Positions 34,919-43,590 of a stretch of DNA of 64,000 bases are shown here, in pieces. The stretch is from Novosphingobium sp. PP1Y (lineage in GTDB: Bacteria > Pseudomonadota > Alphaproteobacteria > Sphingomonadales > Sphingomonadaceae): positions 1,209,001 to 1,273,000 of the forward strand of contig NC_015580.1 of the NCBI RefSeq assembly GCF_000253255.1, written 5' to 3'. Made by a program: the position numbers and the translations under genes. Position 1 is the first letter of the stretch; every line of letters starts with the position of its first letter. The notes under the pieces are model-generated. The model saw only the letters and a list, made by a program, of their open reading frames with translations, did not search any database and had not been told where the DNA came from.

Positions 34919-36383
34919 TGCGATCGATGATCTTCGCCCCGGCGCCGGCGGGAAGCCGGGCGAAGAGGGGAACCGCGCCAAACCCCAGTAGCGCAAGTGA
35001 GACCAGGGCCAGCCGGTAGGGCGAAGCTTCGTCTTGAATTTCGTTTGCGAAAGGCAGGTTGAGGAACAGTGCACCCAGCGAAATGCCAACCGCGGCCGAC
35101 ATGGCGTTGCCGATGCTGTTGAGGACGATGGCCCCGGGCAGTTCTTCTTGCGCGACGTCTGCGAAGGCAATGGACACCATCCCCGTGAACGGAACCGAGC
35201 GAGCCAGGCCTGCCGTGAACATCGTCAGCGCCATCAGCCAGAATGGCGTTTTCGCATCGAGAAGCGCAAGGGCGGCCATCGTGCCCATCATCAGGCCCGT
35301 CCCCCAGGCGAGGGAGGCTCGAAAACCGGTCAGGCGAATGACGCGCCCGACTATCGGTTTGAGCACGAGGTCGCCCAGGTTGTTGGCGAGAAGCAACAGG
35401 CCAGCTGCGCCGGGTGAGAGGTTGAAGGCAAGCTGGAAGCACAGCGGGAGGACGAGTGCCTGCGCCATGAAGGGAATGCGCATGAGCATGCCCGCCCCGA
35501 ACGCGATCGATCGAAACGTGCGATGTCGCAAGGCGTCGAGAGCAACCAGGCTGTCGGGATGCCGTCGAAGATGGCGATAGGAGAGCAGCCCGATTGCCGC
35601 TCCGCCGACCAGCATGAGCGTTGGAAAGGAAGGGCTGTCCGGATGCGCGCCAAGCCTGTCGAATCCATAGATGAGCATGGTCAGGGCGCTGGCGATCAGG
35701 ACGAAGCCAAGCGGATCGAAGCGGGTCGGTTGCGGCGAAATGGATGGGATCAGCCGTAGCACGAGGACCGAACCGACGAGGGCAAGCGGCAGGTTGATCA
35801 GGAAGATGGACTGCCAACCGAAGGCCTCAGTCAGGAAGCCGCCAAGGGGAGGGCCGATGACCGGCGCGACGAGGGCGGGGGTCGTACTGATCGCCAGCAT
35901 TTCGACCAGCCGGTGCGTTGGCGTCATGCGCAGCAGGATGAGGTTGCCCACTGGCGCCATGAGACTTGAGCAAAACGCCTGCAAGCCTCGCGCCGTTACG
36001 AAAAGGGCGAGGGTCGTGGAGAGAGAGCAAAGCAGCGATGCGACGCCGAAGCCGAGAACGGCGACCGCAAGCACCCGTCGCGGCCCCAGCTTCTGCGCGA
36101 GCCAGCTGCTTAACGGCAGGCATGCCGTCGAGACCAGGAGGTAGGCGGTAATCCCGATTCCCAGCTCGCTGGGAGAGATCCTGAAGTCACGCGCCATATC
36201 CGGCAGGGCCGTTGCAATGATCGTGGCTTCGAGGATCGAGAGGAACATGATGAACGCGACCATGATCGCGATCATGCGAGGATCGGGCGGACGCTCTCCA
36301 TCCCTCGGCACAACGGGCCTATGATCCAGCGTCCCCGAACCGCGTCTGTCGGTGGGGCCGAAATGGAGCGCGCCTTCGTTCAT
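34890..36383 (-). CDS. MFS exporter, DHA2 (EmrB/QacA) family
   Basis: A 497-residue carrier with 14 predicted membrane helices, the DHA2 type (14-helix drug:H+ antiporters). The first helix is preceded by a 36-residue polar tail and starts with MIAIMVAFIMFLSILEATIIATALP, the EmrB-type motif C region; loop LAQKLGPRRVLA is motif A. It could export toxic phenols. It overlaps the preceding CmcJ-like gene by ATGA and is the last gene of a four-gene minus-strand unit (Nu GST, thioesterase, CmcJ-like, exporter). Confidence 0.87.
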   Translation of the reverse strand: MNEGALHFGPTDRRGSGTLDHRPVVPRDGERPPDPRMIAIMVAFIMFLSILEATIIATALPDMARDFRISPSELGIGITAYLLVSTACLPLSSWLAQKLGPRRVLAVAVLGFGVASLLCSLSTTLALFVTARGLQAFCSSLMAPVGNLILLRMTPTHRLVEMLAISTTPALVAPVIGPPLGGFLTEAFGWQSIFLINLPLALVGSVLVLRLIPSISPQPTRFDPLGFVLIASALTMLIYGFDRLGAHPDSPSFPTLMLVGGAAIGLLSYRHLRRHPDSLVALDALRHRTFRSIAFGAGMLMRIPFMAQALVLPLCFQLAFNLSPGAAGLLLLANNLGDLVLKPIVGRVIRLTGFRASLAWGTGLMMGTMAALALLDAKTPFWLMALTMFTAGLARSVPFTGMVSIAFADVAQEELPGAIVLNSIGNAMSAAVGISLGALFLNLPFANEIQDEASPYRLALVSLALLGFGAVPLFARLPAGAGAKIIDRTTLEHPVPA

Positions 36384-37255
36384 TGCGACCTTTCGAAGTA
36401 GGCGATGGCCCGGAACTCATAGCTTTCACGAATTGCCGCGTCCGGGCGGCTGGTGTCGTGGAATGCCGTATGCGGTGCGCGCCACGCCCGGTTGTGGTCG
36501 CTGTCGTGGAACTTGATGAATATGACCTCGTCTCGGGTCATGTCGGGGAAATACCACCAGCGATGCTCGGCACTGAACTTGAAGATGGTGGCTGCGACCA
36601 TGTCTTCCTCACCGGGGATCGGCGCGTAGAGCGCGTCGCCTTCAGGGATCTCGTCCACGTCGATCTTCACGTTGGCGACGCTGTCCTCTTCGCCGACCGA
36701 GGGGCCTTCGCACAAGGCGAGCGGCCAGTCCTGCGGTGCCGGTGAAAACGTGCGCCACAGACTGAAGGCAATGAAGCGCTCGAAGTCCGGGCCATCGGGA
36801 CGCGCTGCCGCGTAAAGGCGCCGTGCGATCTTGTGCGCGGTACTTGAATTGAAATCGACGTGTGCCTCGGCCGCTGGAGGCTGATAGGCTTCGCCAGCAA
36901 TGAGCGGAGAGCGCAACTGGCCTCCCATCGGAATAATGAAGTTGGCCCCGGTCAGGGCCATCGCAACTTTGGCGACCTCGTCCGGATAGATCTCCAGCTG
37001 AGCCGGATCAGTGAAGTCGGTGACGGCACTGGGGTACCGTGCAAGGCAGAAACCGTGCTTGTCCAACGTAAAGGGCTGCCTGGCCAACCGCGCATTGCAG
37101 ATCGTCACGGGGTAGGGCTGGTAGATGCCCGTGTTGAATTCCTTGCCCGGAGCCCAGAAACGGCGATTGATGCGCGAAGTCGGGACGAGGTATTCGATCG
37201 TCGTCCGGATCGCTTCTGCGGGGCGGCTGCGATCCTTCGTCTCCTCCATGGCCAT
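36380..37255 (-). CDS. CmcJ/NvfI-family putative non-heme iron oxygenase (second of two)
   Basis: A 291-residue paralogue of the protein at 22707. The facial triad is seen as His132-x-Asp134 (EAHVDFN) and His262 (RAPHTAFHD), with Arg276 in the position of the co-substrate-binding arginine. The blocks SPAPQDWPLALCEGPSV and HRWWYFPDMTRDEVIFIKFHD are shared with the first copy. Start may be ATG 37255 or 37249. It lies in the same unit as the thioesterase and Nu-class-like GST, so it may modify a lignin-derived aromatic; the reaction is unknown. Confidence 0.8.
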   Translation of the reverse strand: MAMEETKDRSRPAEAIRTTIEYLVPTSRINRRFWAPGKEFNTGIYQPYPVTICNARLARQPFTLDKHGFCLARYPSAVTDFTDPAQLEIYPDEVAKVAMALTGANFIIPMGGQLRSPLIAGEAYQPPAAEAHVDFNSSTAHKIARRLYAAARPDGPDFERFIAFSLWRTFSPAPQDWPLALCEGPSVGEEDSVANVKIDVDEIPEGDALYAPIPGEEDMVAATIFKFSAEHRWWYFPDMTRDEVIFIKFHDSDHNRAWRAPHTAFHDTSRPDAAIRESYEFRAIAYFERSQ

Positions 37256-37309
37256 GGCCCTCTTCCCGAACTTCTCTTCTGTTCTATTCCGAAGCTCTGA
37301 GGACTTCGG

Positions 37310-37738
37310 TCATTGCGATCCGGCGAAACGGGCCCTCACGTCTTGCGGTACAGGGGCAGAGCGCAGGCCAGAGGGTGAGCCAGGCGACGCGACCGTCCAG
37401 ACGCGTTTCTCGGTGCCTTCCACGCAGAGTCGATCCCCCAGCAGGATACGATGCGCGATCGTGAAGCTGCTGTTTCCGAAGATCGGCGCATCTGCCTCGA
37501 TCCTCACTACATCGCCATAGCTGGCCGGGGAGGTGAACCGCGCCGAAAGGTCGACAAGTGGGAAGCCGACCACCCCCATCTGGGCAAGCATGTCGCGCTT
37601 GCGGGGCAGGCCGGCCGCCTCGAAAAGCAGGATCGTGCTCTCGGCAAACATGTCGATGAAGCGCGGGGCGAAGACGATCCCGGCAGGGTCGCACTGGCCC
37701 CATTCGATGCGATGCTCGCGTATCAGGAATGACTGCAT
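37310..37738 (-). CDS. Hot-dog acyl-CoA thioesterase, 4-hydroxybenzoyl-CoA thioesterase type
   Basis: A 142-residue thioesterase. Residues 11-27 (IEWGQCDPAGIVFAPRF) hold the catalytic aspartate Asp17, the same position as in Pseudomonas 4-hydroxybenzoyl-CoA thioesterase. It hydrolyses an aromatic acyl-CoA. Beside the BKACE gene it is the natural partner that would turn vanilloyl-CoA into vanillate, as described for VceB in SYK-6. Its start lies three bases after the stop of the Nu-class-like GST. The assignment of substrate is from context. Confidence 0.88.
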   Translation of the reverse strand: MQSFLIREHRIEWGQCDPAGIVFAPRFIDMFAESTILLFEAAGLPRKRDMLAQMGVVGFPLVDLSARFTSPASYGDVVRIEADAPIFGNSSFTIAHRILLGDRLCVEGTEKRVWTVASPGSPSGLRSAPVPQDVRARFAGSQ

Positions 37739-37741
37739 CTT

Positions 37742-38422
37742 TCAGGCCAGGATGTTCTTGCCCTGTCGGGTCGTCTGAGCCGCCATTTCCGATGCCGCGG
37801 GTGGTTCGGGAATGAGGAGTCCGCGTTGCACGGCCGGGCGGGCAGCGACCGTGTCGAACCATCGCTGGAGATGCGACAGGCCATCCATGTCGATGCAGGC
37901 CCAGTCGCGGCCACGGACCCAGGGGAAGCAGGCGATGTCCGCGATCGAATAGTCGCCGGCAAGAAATTCCCGATCGGCGAGTCGGCGGTCCATCACCTCG
38001 AACAGGCGCCGGCTCTCGCGCGTATAGCGGTCGATCACGGAAGGTAGCTTTTCGTCGAAGTAGCGATTGAAGACGGTCGCCTGTCCCATCATCGGCCCCA
38101 GCCCCGACATCTGCCACATGACCCACTGGATCGCTTCGCTGCGTCCTGTGATAAATTTGGGCAGGAAGCGGTCGAACTTCTCGGCAAGGTAGATGAGGAT
38201 CGCACCGGATTCGAAGACGGCGAAGGAACCGCCCTCAGTTTCGACATCGTGATCGATCAGCGTTGGAATACGGCCATTGGGATTGAGCCCGAGATACCAT
38301 TCTTCCTTCTGCTCCCGATCGGTGAGCGAAATCGGGCGCACCTTGTAGGCCACGCCGAGCTCCTCGAGCATGATCGTGGTCTTCCAGCCGTTCGGCGTTT
38401 CCGATGTGAGCAATTCGAGCAA
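37742..38422 (-). CDS. Nu-class-like (Ure2-type) glutathione S-transferase, probable glutathione lyase
   Basis: A GST of about 226 residues. The N-terminus (LTSETPNGWKTTIMLEELGVAYKVRP) has the TPNG turn that marks Nu-class and Ure2-like GSTs, followed by LNPNGRIPTLIDHD and VFESGAILIYLAEKF with the Glu-Ser pair that binds glutathione. N. aromaticivorans uses a Nu-class GST as glutathione lyase in aryl ether breakdown. The start is probably TTG 38422 (giving MLELLTSETPNG), since no ATG fits the family start and the long ATG frame adds 24 unrelated residues. GGGGAGA lies close upstream. Confidence 0.8.
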   Translation of the reverse strand: MLELLTSETPNGWKTTIMLEELGVAYKVRPISLTDREQKEEWYLGLNPNGRIPTLIDHDVETEGGSFAVFESGAILIYLAEKFDRFLPKFITGRSEAIQWVMWQMSGLGPMMGQATVFNRYFDEKLPSVIDRYTRESRRLFEVMDRRLADREFLAGDYSIADIACFPWVRGRDWACIDMDGLSHLQRWFDTVAARPAVQRGLLIPEPPAASEMAAQTTRQGKNILA

Positions 38423-38654
38423 GCGTCTCTCCCCGCATTTCGCGCGATTCGCCGCGCCTTGAGGGGCGAGACAAGCAGAGTAGCGCCCTCGCAACCAGAA
38501 GAGCGAAAACAGTATTAGTGGGAATGACAGCTTCGCGGAGCGCTTAACCAGTTGGCGATTCTAATAGTATTGGCGGTGGACTTCCTCACCCGCGAACCGT
38601 GCCGCACCTTGCATGTCATATCGAGAATGAAAGACGGAGAGGGACTGCCAGTTC

Positions 38655-39407
38655 ATGTTGACGCTCTACAGCTTTGGTCCGGGGGCCAATTCGCTCAAGC
38701 CACTGCTCGCACTTTATGAGAAGGGGTTGGAATTCACGCCGCGTTTCGTCGATCCCACGCGGTTCGAGCACCACGAGGAATGGTTCAAGAAGATCAATCC
38801 GCGAGGGCAGGTTCCGGCTCTCGACCATGACGGACACATCATCACCGAATCGACGGTGATCTGCGAATATCTCGAAGATGCCTTTCCCGAGGCGCCGCGC
38901 CTGCGGCCCGTCGACCCGGTCATGATCGCCGAAATGCGGGTCTGGACCAAGTGGGTGGACGAATACTTCTGCTGGTGCGTCTCCACGATCGGCTGGGAGC
39001 GGATGATCGGGCCAATGGCGCGGGCGCTTTCGGACGAGGAATTCGAGGCGAAGGTCGCGCGCATTCCTGTCCCGGAGCAACGTACGAAGTGGCGCACTGC
39101 GCGCACCGGCTTCCCGAAGGAGGTGCTGGACGAAGAGATGCGCAAGATCGGCGTATCGGTGAACCGGCTCGAAACGCGGCTGGCGGAAAGCCCCTGGCTC
39201 GCCGGCGAGAATTTCAGCTTGGCCGACGTGTGCAATTTCGCCATCGCCAACGGCATGCAGAACGGATTTTCCGATATCGTCAACCGCGAAGCCACGCCGC
39301 ACCTCGTGGCCTGGATCGAGAAGATCAATGATCGTCCGGCCTGCAAGGCGATGTTCGCCAACTCGAAAAGCGAGTTCGCCGACCGCGGCCAGAAAGTCAC
39401 CGCCTGA
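38655..39407 (+). CDS. ligF: Beta-etherase LigF
   Basis: Attacks the beta carbon of an alpha-keto beta-aryl ether with glutathione, releasing guaiacol and a glutathione conjugate; cytosolic. The 250-residue protein follows LigF of SYK-6 nearly residue for residue: LYSFGPGANSLKPL at the start, NPRGQVPAL, TESTVICEYLED, WTKWVDEYFCWCVSTIGW, KWRRAR-like repeat and LADVCNFAIANGMQ. It accepts the beta(S) epimer in known LigF proteins. It heads a four-gene operon. The ATG is preceded by GGAGAGGGAC at moderate spacing. Confidence 0.95.
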   Translation: MLTLYSFGPGANSLKPLLALYEKGLEFTPRFVDPTRFEHHEEWFKKINPRGQVPALDHDGHIITESTVICEYLEDAFPEAPRLRPVDPVMIAEMRVWTKWVDEYFCWCVSTIGWERMIGPMARALSDEEFEAKVARIPVPEQRTKWRTARTGFPKEVLDEEMRKIGVSVNRLETRLAESPWLAGENFSLADVCNFAIANGMQNGFSDIVNREATPHLVAWIEKINDRPACKAMFANSKSEFADRGQKVTA

Positions 39408-39450
39408 CGGTCCCCGCCGCCACCAAACTGCGACCAAGGAGCTTCACGGG

Positions 39451-40272
39451 ATGGCCAAAGACAACCGCATTACCCTTTACGATCTGCAACTTGCTTCGGG
39501 TTGCACGATCAGCCCCTTCGTCTGGCGCACGAAATATGCGTTGGCGCACAAGGGGTTCGATGTCGATATCGTGCCCGGAGGATTTACCGGAATTGCCGAA
39601 CGTACGGGCGGGCGCAGCGAGCGCGTTCCGGTCATCGTCGATGACGGTGAGTGGGTGCTCGACAGCTGGAAAATCGCCGAATACCTCGATGAGCGCTATC
39701 CGGACCGGCCGATGCTGTTCGAAGGTCCTTCGATGAAACAGCTCACCAAGTTTCTCGATGCCTGGCTGTGGCAGACTGCCATCGGCCCCTGGTTCCGTTG
39801 CTATATCCAGGATTATCACGACTTGTCCTTGCCTCAGGACCAGACCTACGTCCGCCACTCGCGCGAGACGATGTTTCTGGGCGGAAAGACGCTGGAGGAA
39901 GTGCAGGCGGGCAGGGAAGATCGCCTGCCGCTGGTGCCTCCGACGCTGGAACCCTTCCGCAAGTTGCTGCGCGATACGCCCTGGCTTGGCGGAGATGCGC
40001 CCAATTTCGCCGATTACACGGCGCTTGCCGTCTTTCTGTGGACGGCCTCGGTCGCGACGACACCGCCTTTGACCGAGGACGATCCCTTGCGCGGCTGGCT
40101 CGATCGCGGTTTCGATCTCTACGCCGGGCTTGGTCGGCACCCCGGGATGCACAGTCTCTTCGGCCTCCGCCTGCGGGAAGGAGACCCAGAGCCGTTCGCT
40201 CGTGATGGGGCGGGGATCGAAGTGGCTCCGGTCAACCGCGGGACTGCACGAAGTGCCGAGATGGCGGACTGA
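39451..40272 (+). CDS. ligE: Beta-etherase LigE
   Basis: A 273-residue GST that cleaves the beta(R) epimer of alpha-keto beta-aryl ethers in known homologues. The sequence from ITLYDLQLASGCTISPFVW through GGFTGIAERTGGRSERVPVIVDDGEWVLDSW, PNFADYTALAVFLW and GLGRHPGMHSLFGLRLREGDPEPF follows LigE of SYK-6 closely. LigP, its paralogue, is a less likely alternative. AAGGAG is placed correctly before the ATG at 39451; an earlier in-frame ATG inside ligF is not used. Confidence 0.93.
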   Translation: MAKDNRITLYDLQLASGCTISPFVWRTKYALAHKGFDVDIVPGGFTGIAERTGGRSERVPVIVDDGEWVLDSWKIAEYLDERYPDRPMLFEGPSMKQLTKFLDAWLWQTAIGPWFRCYIQDYHDLSLPQDQTYVRHSRETMFLGGKTLEEVQAGREDRLPLVPPTLEPFRKLLRDTPWLGGDAPNFADYTALAVFLWTASVATTPPLTEDDPLRGWLDRGFDLYAGLGRHPGMHSLFGLRLREGDPEPFARDGAGIEVAPVNRGTARSAEMAD

Positions 40273-40285
40273 GAGGAGAGTGACG

Positions 40286-41119
40286 ATGGCATGGCACGAA
40301 GAGCCGCCGCCGGGCGCCTTGCGGATGTACCACATCCCGGGCTGCCCCTTTTCGGAACGCGTGGAGATCCTGCTCGATCTGAAGGGGCTGTCGGGGATCA
40401 TGGACGACCATGAAGTCGACATTTCCAAGCCTCGGCCGGATTGGCTCCTGTCGAAAACGCGCGGAACCACCTCGCTTCCCGCGCTCGAGCTGGAGAATGG
40501 TGAGACCCTGAAGGAAAGCATGGTGATCCTGCGCTACTTCGAGGAGCGGTTTCCCGAACGTCCGGTAGCGCAACGCGATCCCTTCGAACATGCGGTCGAG
40601 GCCATGCTTTGCGCCACGGACGGGCAGTTTACCGGTGCCGGGTATCGCATGATCCTCAACCGGGACCGCGCAAAGCGCGACGACTGCAAGGCGGAAGTGG
40701 ATGCGCAGTATGCACGGCTGGACGATTTCCTGAGGCACTATAGCCCTGACGGCGACTATCTGTTCGCTTCTTTCGGTTGGGCTGAAGTTGTCTTTGCACC
40801 GATGTTCAAGCGCCTCTGGTTCCTGGAATACTATGAAGGCTATGAAGTGCCTCAGCACCTGGCGCGCGTGCTGCGCTGGCGCGAAGCCTGTACCGAACAC
40901 CCGGCCGTCGCGAACAGGCACAGTCATCGCGAGCTGATGACCCTGTATTACGATTACAGCCAGGGCGGTGGTAACGGTCGCCTTCCTCAAGGGCGGCATA
41001 TTTCCAGCTTCACCCTCGATCCGGCTTGGGAGAAGCGTCCCATGCCTCCGCGCGACAAGTGGGGTACGCCGGCCACCGATCGCGAACTGGGCCTCGTCAC
41101 CGCGACTGTCGGTGCCTGA
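40286..41119 (+). CDS. ligG: Glutathione lyase LigG
   Basis: Removes glutathione from the LigF product to give free hydroxypropiovanillone, using a catalytic cysteine and a second glutathione. Cys20 in YHIPGCPFSERVE aligns with the active cysteine of LigG. DISKPRPDWLL, ESMVILRY and the conserved YYDYSQGGGNGR with PMPPRDKWG near the end also match LigG. The 277-residue length is slightly more than LigG. GAGGAGAG precedes the ATG at 40286; 13 bases separate it from ligE. Confidence 0.94.
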   Translation: MAWHEEPPPGALRMYHIPGCPFSERVEILLDLKGLSGIMDDHEVDISKPRPDWLLSKTRGTTSLPALELENGETLKESMVILRYFEERFPERPVAQRDPFEHAVEAMLCATDGQFTGAGYRMILNRDRAKRDDCKAEVDAQYARLDDFLRHYSPDGDYLFASFGWAEVVFAPMFKRLWFLEYYEGYEVPQHLARVLRWREACTEHPAVANRHSHRELMTLYYDYSQGGGNGRLPQGRHISSFTLDPAWEKRPMPPRDKWGTPATDRELGLVTATVGA

Positions 41120-41162
41120 GATCCCGAATATTTCCATTCTTGCCGAGAACAGGACCATTTTC

Positions 41163-42599
41163 ATGAAGAGCTACTTGCAGAATTATATCGACGGCAGCTG
41201 GGTCGACAGCGAAGGCGGCGTCAGACAACCAGTCGTGAGCCCCGCAACCGAGGATGCCTGCTCGGAGATCGTGCTGGGCACTGCGGCTGACGTCGACCGG
41301 GCCGTCGCGGCAGCGCGGCGGGCTTTCGAAAGCTTTGGCCAAACCACCCGCGAAGAACGCATGGCCCTCCTTGAAAGGGTGATCGAGGCCTACAAGGCCC
41401 GCATTCCCGACATTGCAGAGGCCATTGCAATCGAGATGGGCTGTCCGATCTCGACGGCGTCCACCGCGCAGGCGGGATCGGGCGTAGCGCACCTTGGTCA
41501 GGCCTTGGCCTCACTAAAGGACTTCGCGTTCGCCGAAAGTCTCGGCGAGAACACCGTCGTTCGCGAACCCATCGGCGTCGTGGCTCTCATTACCCCCTGG
41601 AACTGGCCGATGAACCAGATCGTTGCCAAGGTCGGCCCATGCCTTGCCGCGGGTTGCACGATGATCCTCAAGCCCAGCGAGGAAGCGCCGACGTCTGCCG
41701 CGATCTTTGCCGAGGTCATGGAAGCGGCAGGGGTTCCTGCTGGCGTCTTCAACCTCGTGCAGGGGGACGGGCCCGGTGTCGGCACCGCGCTGGCGAAGCA
41801 TCCGGGCATCGACATGATCAGCTTCACCGGCTCCACGCGCGCCGGCATCATGGTCGCCAAGAATGCTGCCGATACCGTCAAGCGCGTGTCGCAGGAATTG
41901 GGCGGCAAGTCGCCCAACATCATAATCGAGGGAACCCCGCTCGACGCCGCGCTGCCCGGAGGGGTGGGCGGTGTGCTGATCAATTCCGGTCAGAGCTGCG
42001 TTGCCCCTACGCGTATGCTGGTCCACAAGTCGCAGCATGACGAAGCGGCCAGGATGGTGGGCGAGATGTTTGCGGCCAAGCCGGTCGGGGATCCGCTGAC
42101 GGAAGGGCCGCATATCGGCCCGGTGGTGAACAAGTCGCAGTGGGACAAGATCCAGGGTTTGATCCAGAAGGGCATCGACGAGGGCGCAACGCTGGTGACA
42201 GGCGGTCTGGGGCGTCCAGATGGGCTGGAGCGTGGCTTCTACGTCAAGCCGACCGTGTTCTCCAACGTGACCCCGGACATGACGATCGCCCAGGAGGAAA
42301 TCTTCGGCCCGGTCCTGGCCATCATGCCTTACGAGGACGAGGACGACGCCGTGCGCATCGCCAACGATACGCCTTACGGTCTGGGCGCCTACATTGCCGG
42401 CGATCCTGTCAAGGCGAGCAAGATCGTCGGCAAGCTGCGGGCGGGAGCAGTCTTCGTCAATGCCGGCGGTCTCGTCTTCGACATGCCCTTCGGCGGCTAC
42501 AAGCAGTCAGGCAACGGTCGGGAATTCGGTAAGTTCGGCATCGAGGAATTCCTCGAGATCAAGTCGGTCATCGGCTCATACCTGCCGGAGAAGGCCTGA
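41163..42599 (+). CDS. NAD(P)-dependent aldehyde dehydrogenase in the ligFEG operon
   Basis: A 478-residue aldehyde dehydrogenase. NAD-binding FTGSTRAGIMVA near residue 222, the general-base glutamate in QELGGKSPNII, and the catalytic cysteine in NSGQSCVAPTR (about residue 280) are intact. The C-terminal FGGYKQSGNGREFGKFGIEEFLE is typical. It follows ligG by 43 bases in place of the usual neighbours, which suggests oxidation of an aldehyde made after LigG action, for example vanilloyl acetaldehyde to vanilloyl acetate. Substrate is inferred. Confidence 0.9.
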   Translation: MKSYLQNYIDGSWVDSEGGVRQPVVSPATEDACSEIVLGTAADVDRAVAAARRAFESFGQTTREERMALLERVIEAYKARIPDIAEAIAIEMGCPISTASTAQAGSGVAHLGQALASLKDFAFAESLGENTVVREPIGVVALITPWNWPMNQIVAKVGPCLAAGCTMILKPSEEAPTSAAIFAEVMEAAGVPAGVFNLVQGDGPGVGTALAKHPGIDMISFTGSTRAGIMVAKNAADTVKRVSQELGGKSPNIIIEGTPLDAALPGGVGGVLINSGQSCVAPTRMLVHKSQHDEAARMVGEMFAAKPVGDPLTEGPHIGPVVNKSQWDKIQGLIQKGIDEGATLVTGGLGRPDGLERGFYVKPTVFSNVTPDMTIAQEEIFGPVLAIMPYEDEDDAVRIANDTPYGLGAYIAGDPVKASKIVGKLRAGAVFVNAGGLVFDMPFGGYKQSGNGREFGKFGIEEFLEIKSVIGSYLPEKA

Positions 42600-42609
42600 C
42601 GGGTTCGGG

Positions 42610-42637
42610 AGGGCGGAAACCGTCCGGTGTCCGCCCT
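42610..42637. terminator. Hairpin between convergent ALDH and SDR genes
   Basis: AGGGCGGA (42610-42617) and TCCGCCCT (42630-42637) pair over eight bases around 12 bases of loop. It lies between the aldehyde dehydrogenase stop (42599) and the minus-strand SDR stop (42645). Confidence 0.65.
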
Positions 42638-42644
42638 TCGGCAG

Positions 42645-43559
42645 TCAGGTCAGGTCATCGATCGAAATGGAGCGGCCTGCCGCCGCCGCCCGATTGGCTT
42701 CGCGGCGCAGGCGCTCGATCTCCAGGCGCTCGGCCGGTGCATCCTCATCGGGCAGGGCGGCGATCGAAGTCTCATAAATTTCGCGGAAATCCTCGGCATA
42801 TTCGGGATGAGAGAAGATGAGGCCCTGGTTGCGTTCGATCCCCTGCAAGGTCTTCCGCCCTACTTCCAATGGGTTCATGCCCATCTCGAACGCCTTGCCG
42901 AATGCGGTCAGGTCCGCCCTGTCCACCGCACCGAAGCCCGTGTCTGCGAACGCATCCGGGCGGCGGAAGGCGCTGTCCCAGGCGTTCGTCCGCGTGAGTC
43001 CGGGGCATAGCAGCGAGACGCCGATGCCCAGAGACGCGAGGTTGTAGCGCAGCGATTCCGTGAGACCGCGGACCGCGAATTTACTGGCCGTGTAGATCCC
43101 GGCCTGCGGGCCGGAAAGGTAAGCCGCCATGGAGGCGACATTGACGATGTGGCTGCCCGGCCCAGTTCGCTTGATCAGAGGAAGGAGCGAAACAAGACCG
43201 TTTACCACACCTCCGAAATTGACGTTCATGATCCAGTCGTAATCGGCAAAGGTGGCTTCGTCGGTTGGCCCGAACACTGAAACACCGGCATTGTTCACCA
43301 ACACGTCCAACCTGCCGAACCTTGCGTCGATTTCCTTGGCGACTTCGGAGAAGCGGTTTCGGTCCGTGACGTCGAGTTTGAGAAAAAGGGGTGGTATATC
43401 GCTGTTTTCTGCGAACCATTGGCTTGCCTGATCGCGGTAATCTTCATTGCGGTAGGTCAGGGCGAGGGCGAAACCCGCTTCGTCGAAAGCCTTGGCTATA
43501 CCCAGGCCAATACCTGAAATGCCGCCGGTAATGAAGGCTACGCGCCTGCTCTCAGTCAT
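42645..43559 (-). CDS. LigD/LigL-like short-chain dehydrogenase
   Basis: A 304-residue SDR of the extended LigD/L/N/O group: GGISGIGLG cofactor motif, NNAGVSVFGP, SMAAYLSGPQAGIYTASK with catalytic YTASK, and a C-terminal GMNPLEVGRKTLQGIERNQGLIFSHPEY. The last part, describing a hydrophobic lid and C-terminal helix, matches the other members in this window. It is divergent from the NTF2-fold gene at 43627 over 67 bases that include an operator-like element. It probably oxidises a benzylic alcohol; stereochemistry unknown. Confidence 0.85.
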   Translation of the reverse strand: MTESRRVAFITGGISGIGLGIAKAFDEAGFALALTYRNEDYRDQASQWFAENSDIPPLFLKLDVTDRNRFSEVAKEIDARFGRLDVLVNNAGVSVFGPTDEATFADYDWIMNVNFGGVVNGLVSLLPLIKRTGPGSHIVNVASMAAYLSGPQAGIYTASKFAVRGLTESLRYNLASLGIGVSLLCPGLTRTNAWDSAFRRPDAFADTGFGAVDRADLTAFGKAFEMGMNPLEVGRKTLQGIERNQGLIFSHPEYAEDFREIYETSIAALPDEDAPAERLEIERLRREANRAAAAGRSISIDDLT

Positions 43560-43590
43560 GTCAGTCCTCTCGGAAGCACATAAATTATGG

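Noticed and set aside
26197..38523. Octamer TAGTGGGA before the BaeAB-like pair (26197) and before ligF (38516), considered as an operator
   Set aside because: Only two copies, no palindrome, and flanks do not align; chance occurrence cannot be excluded.
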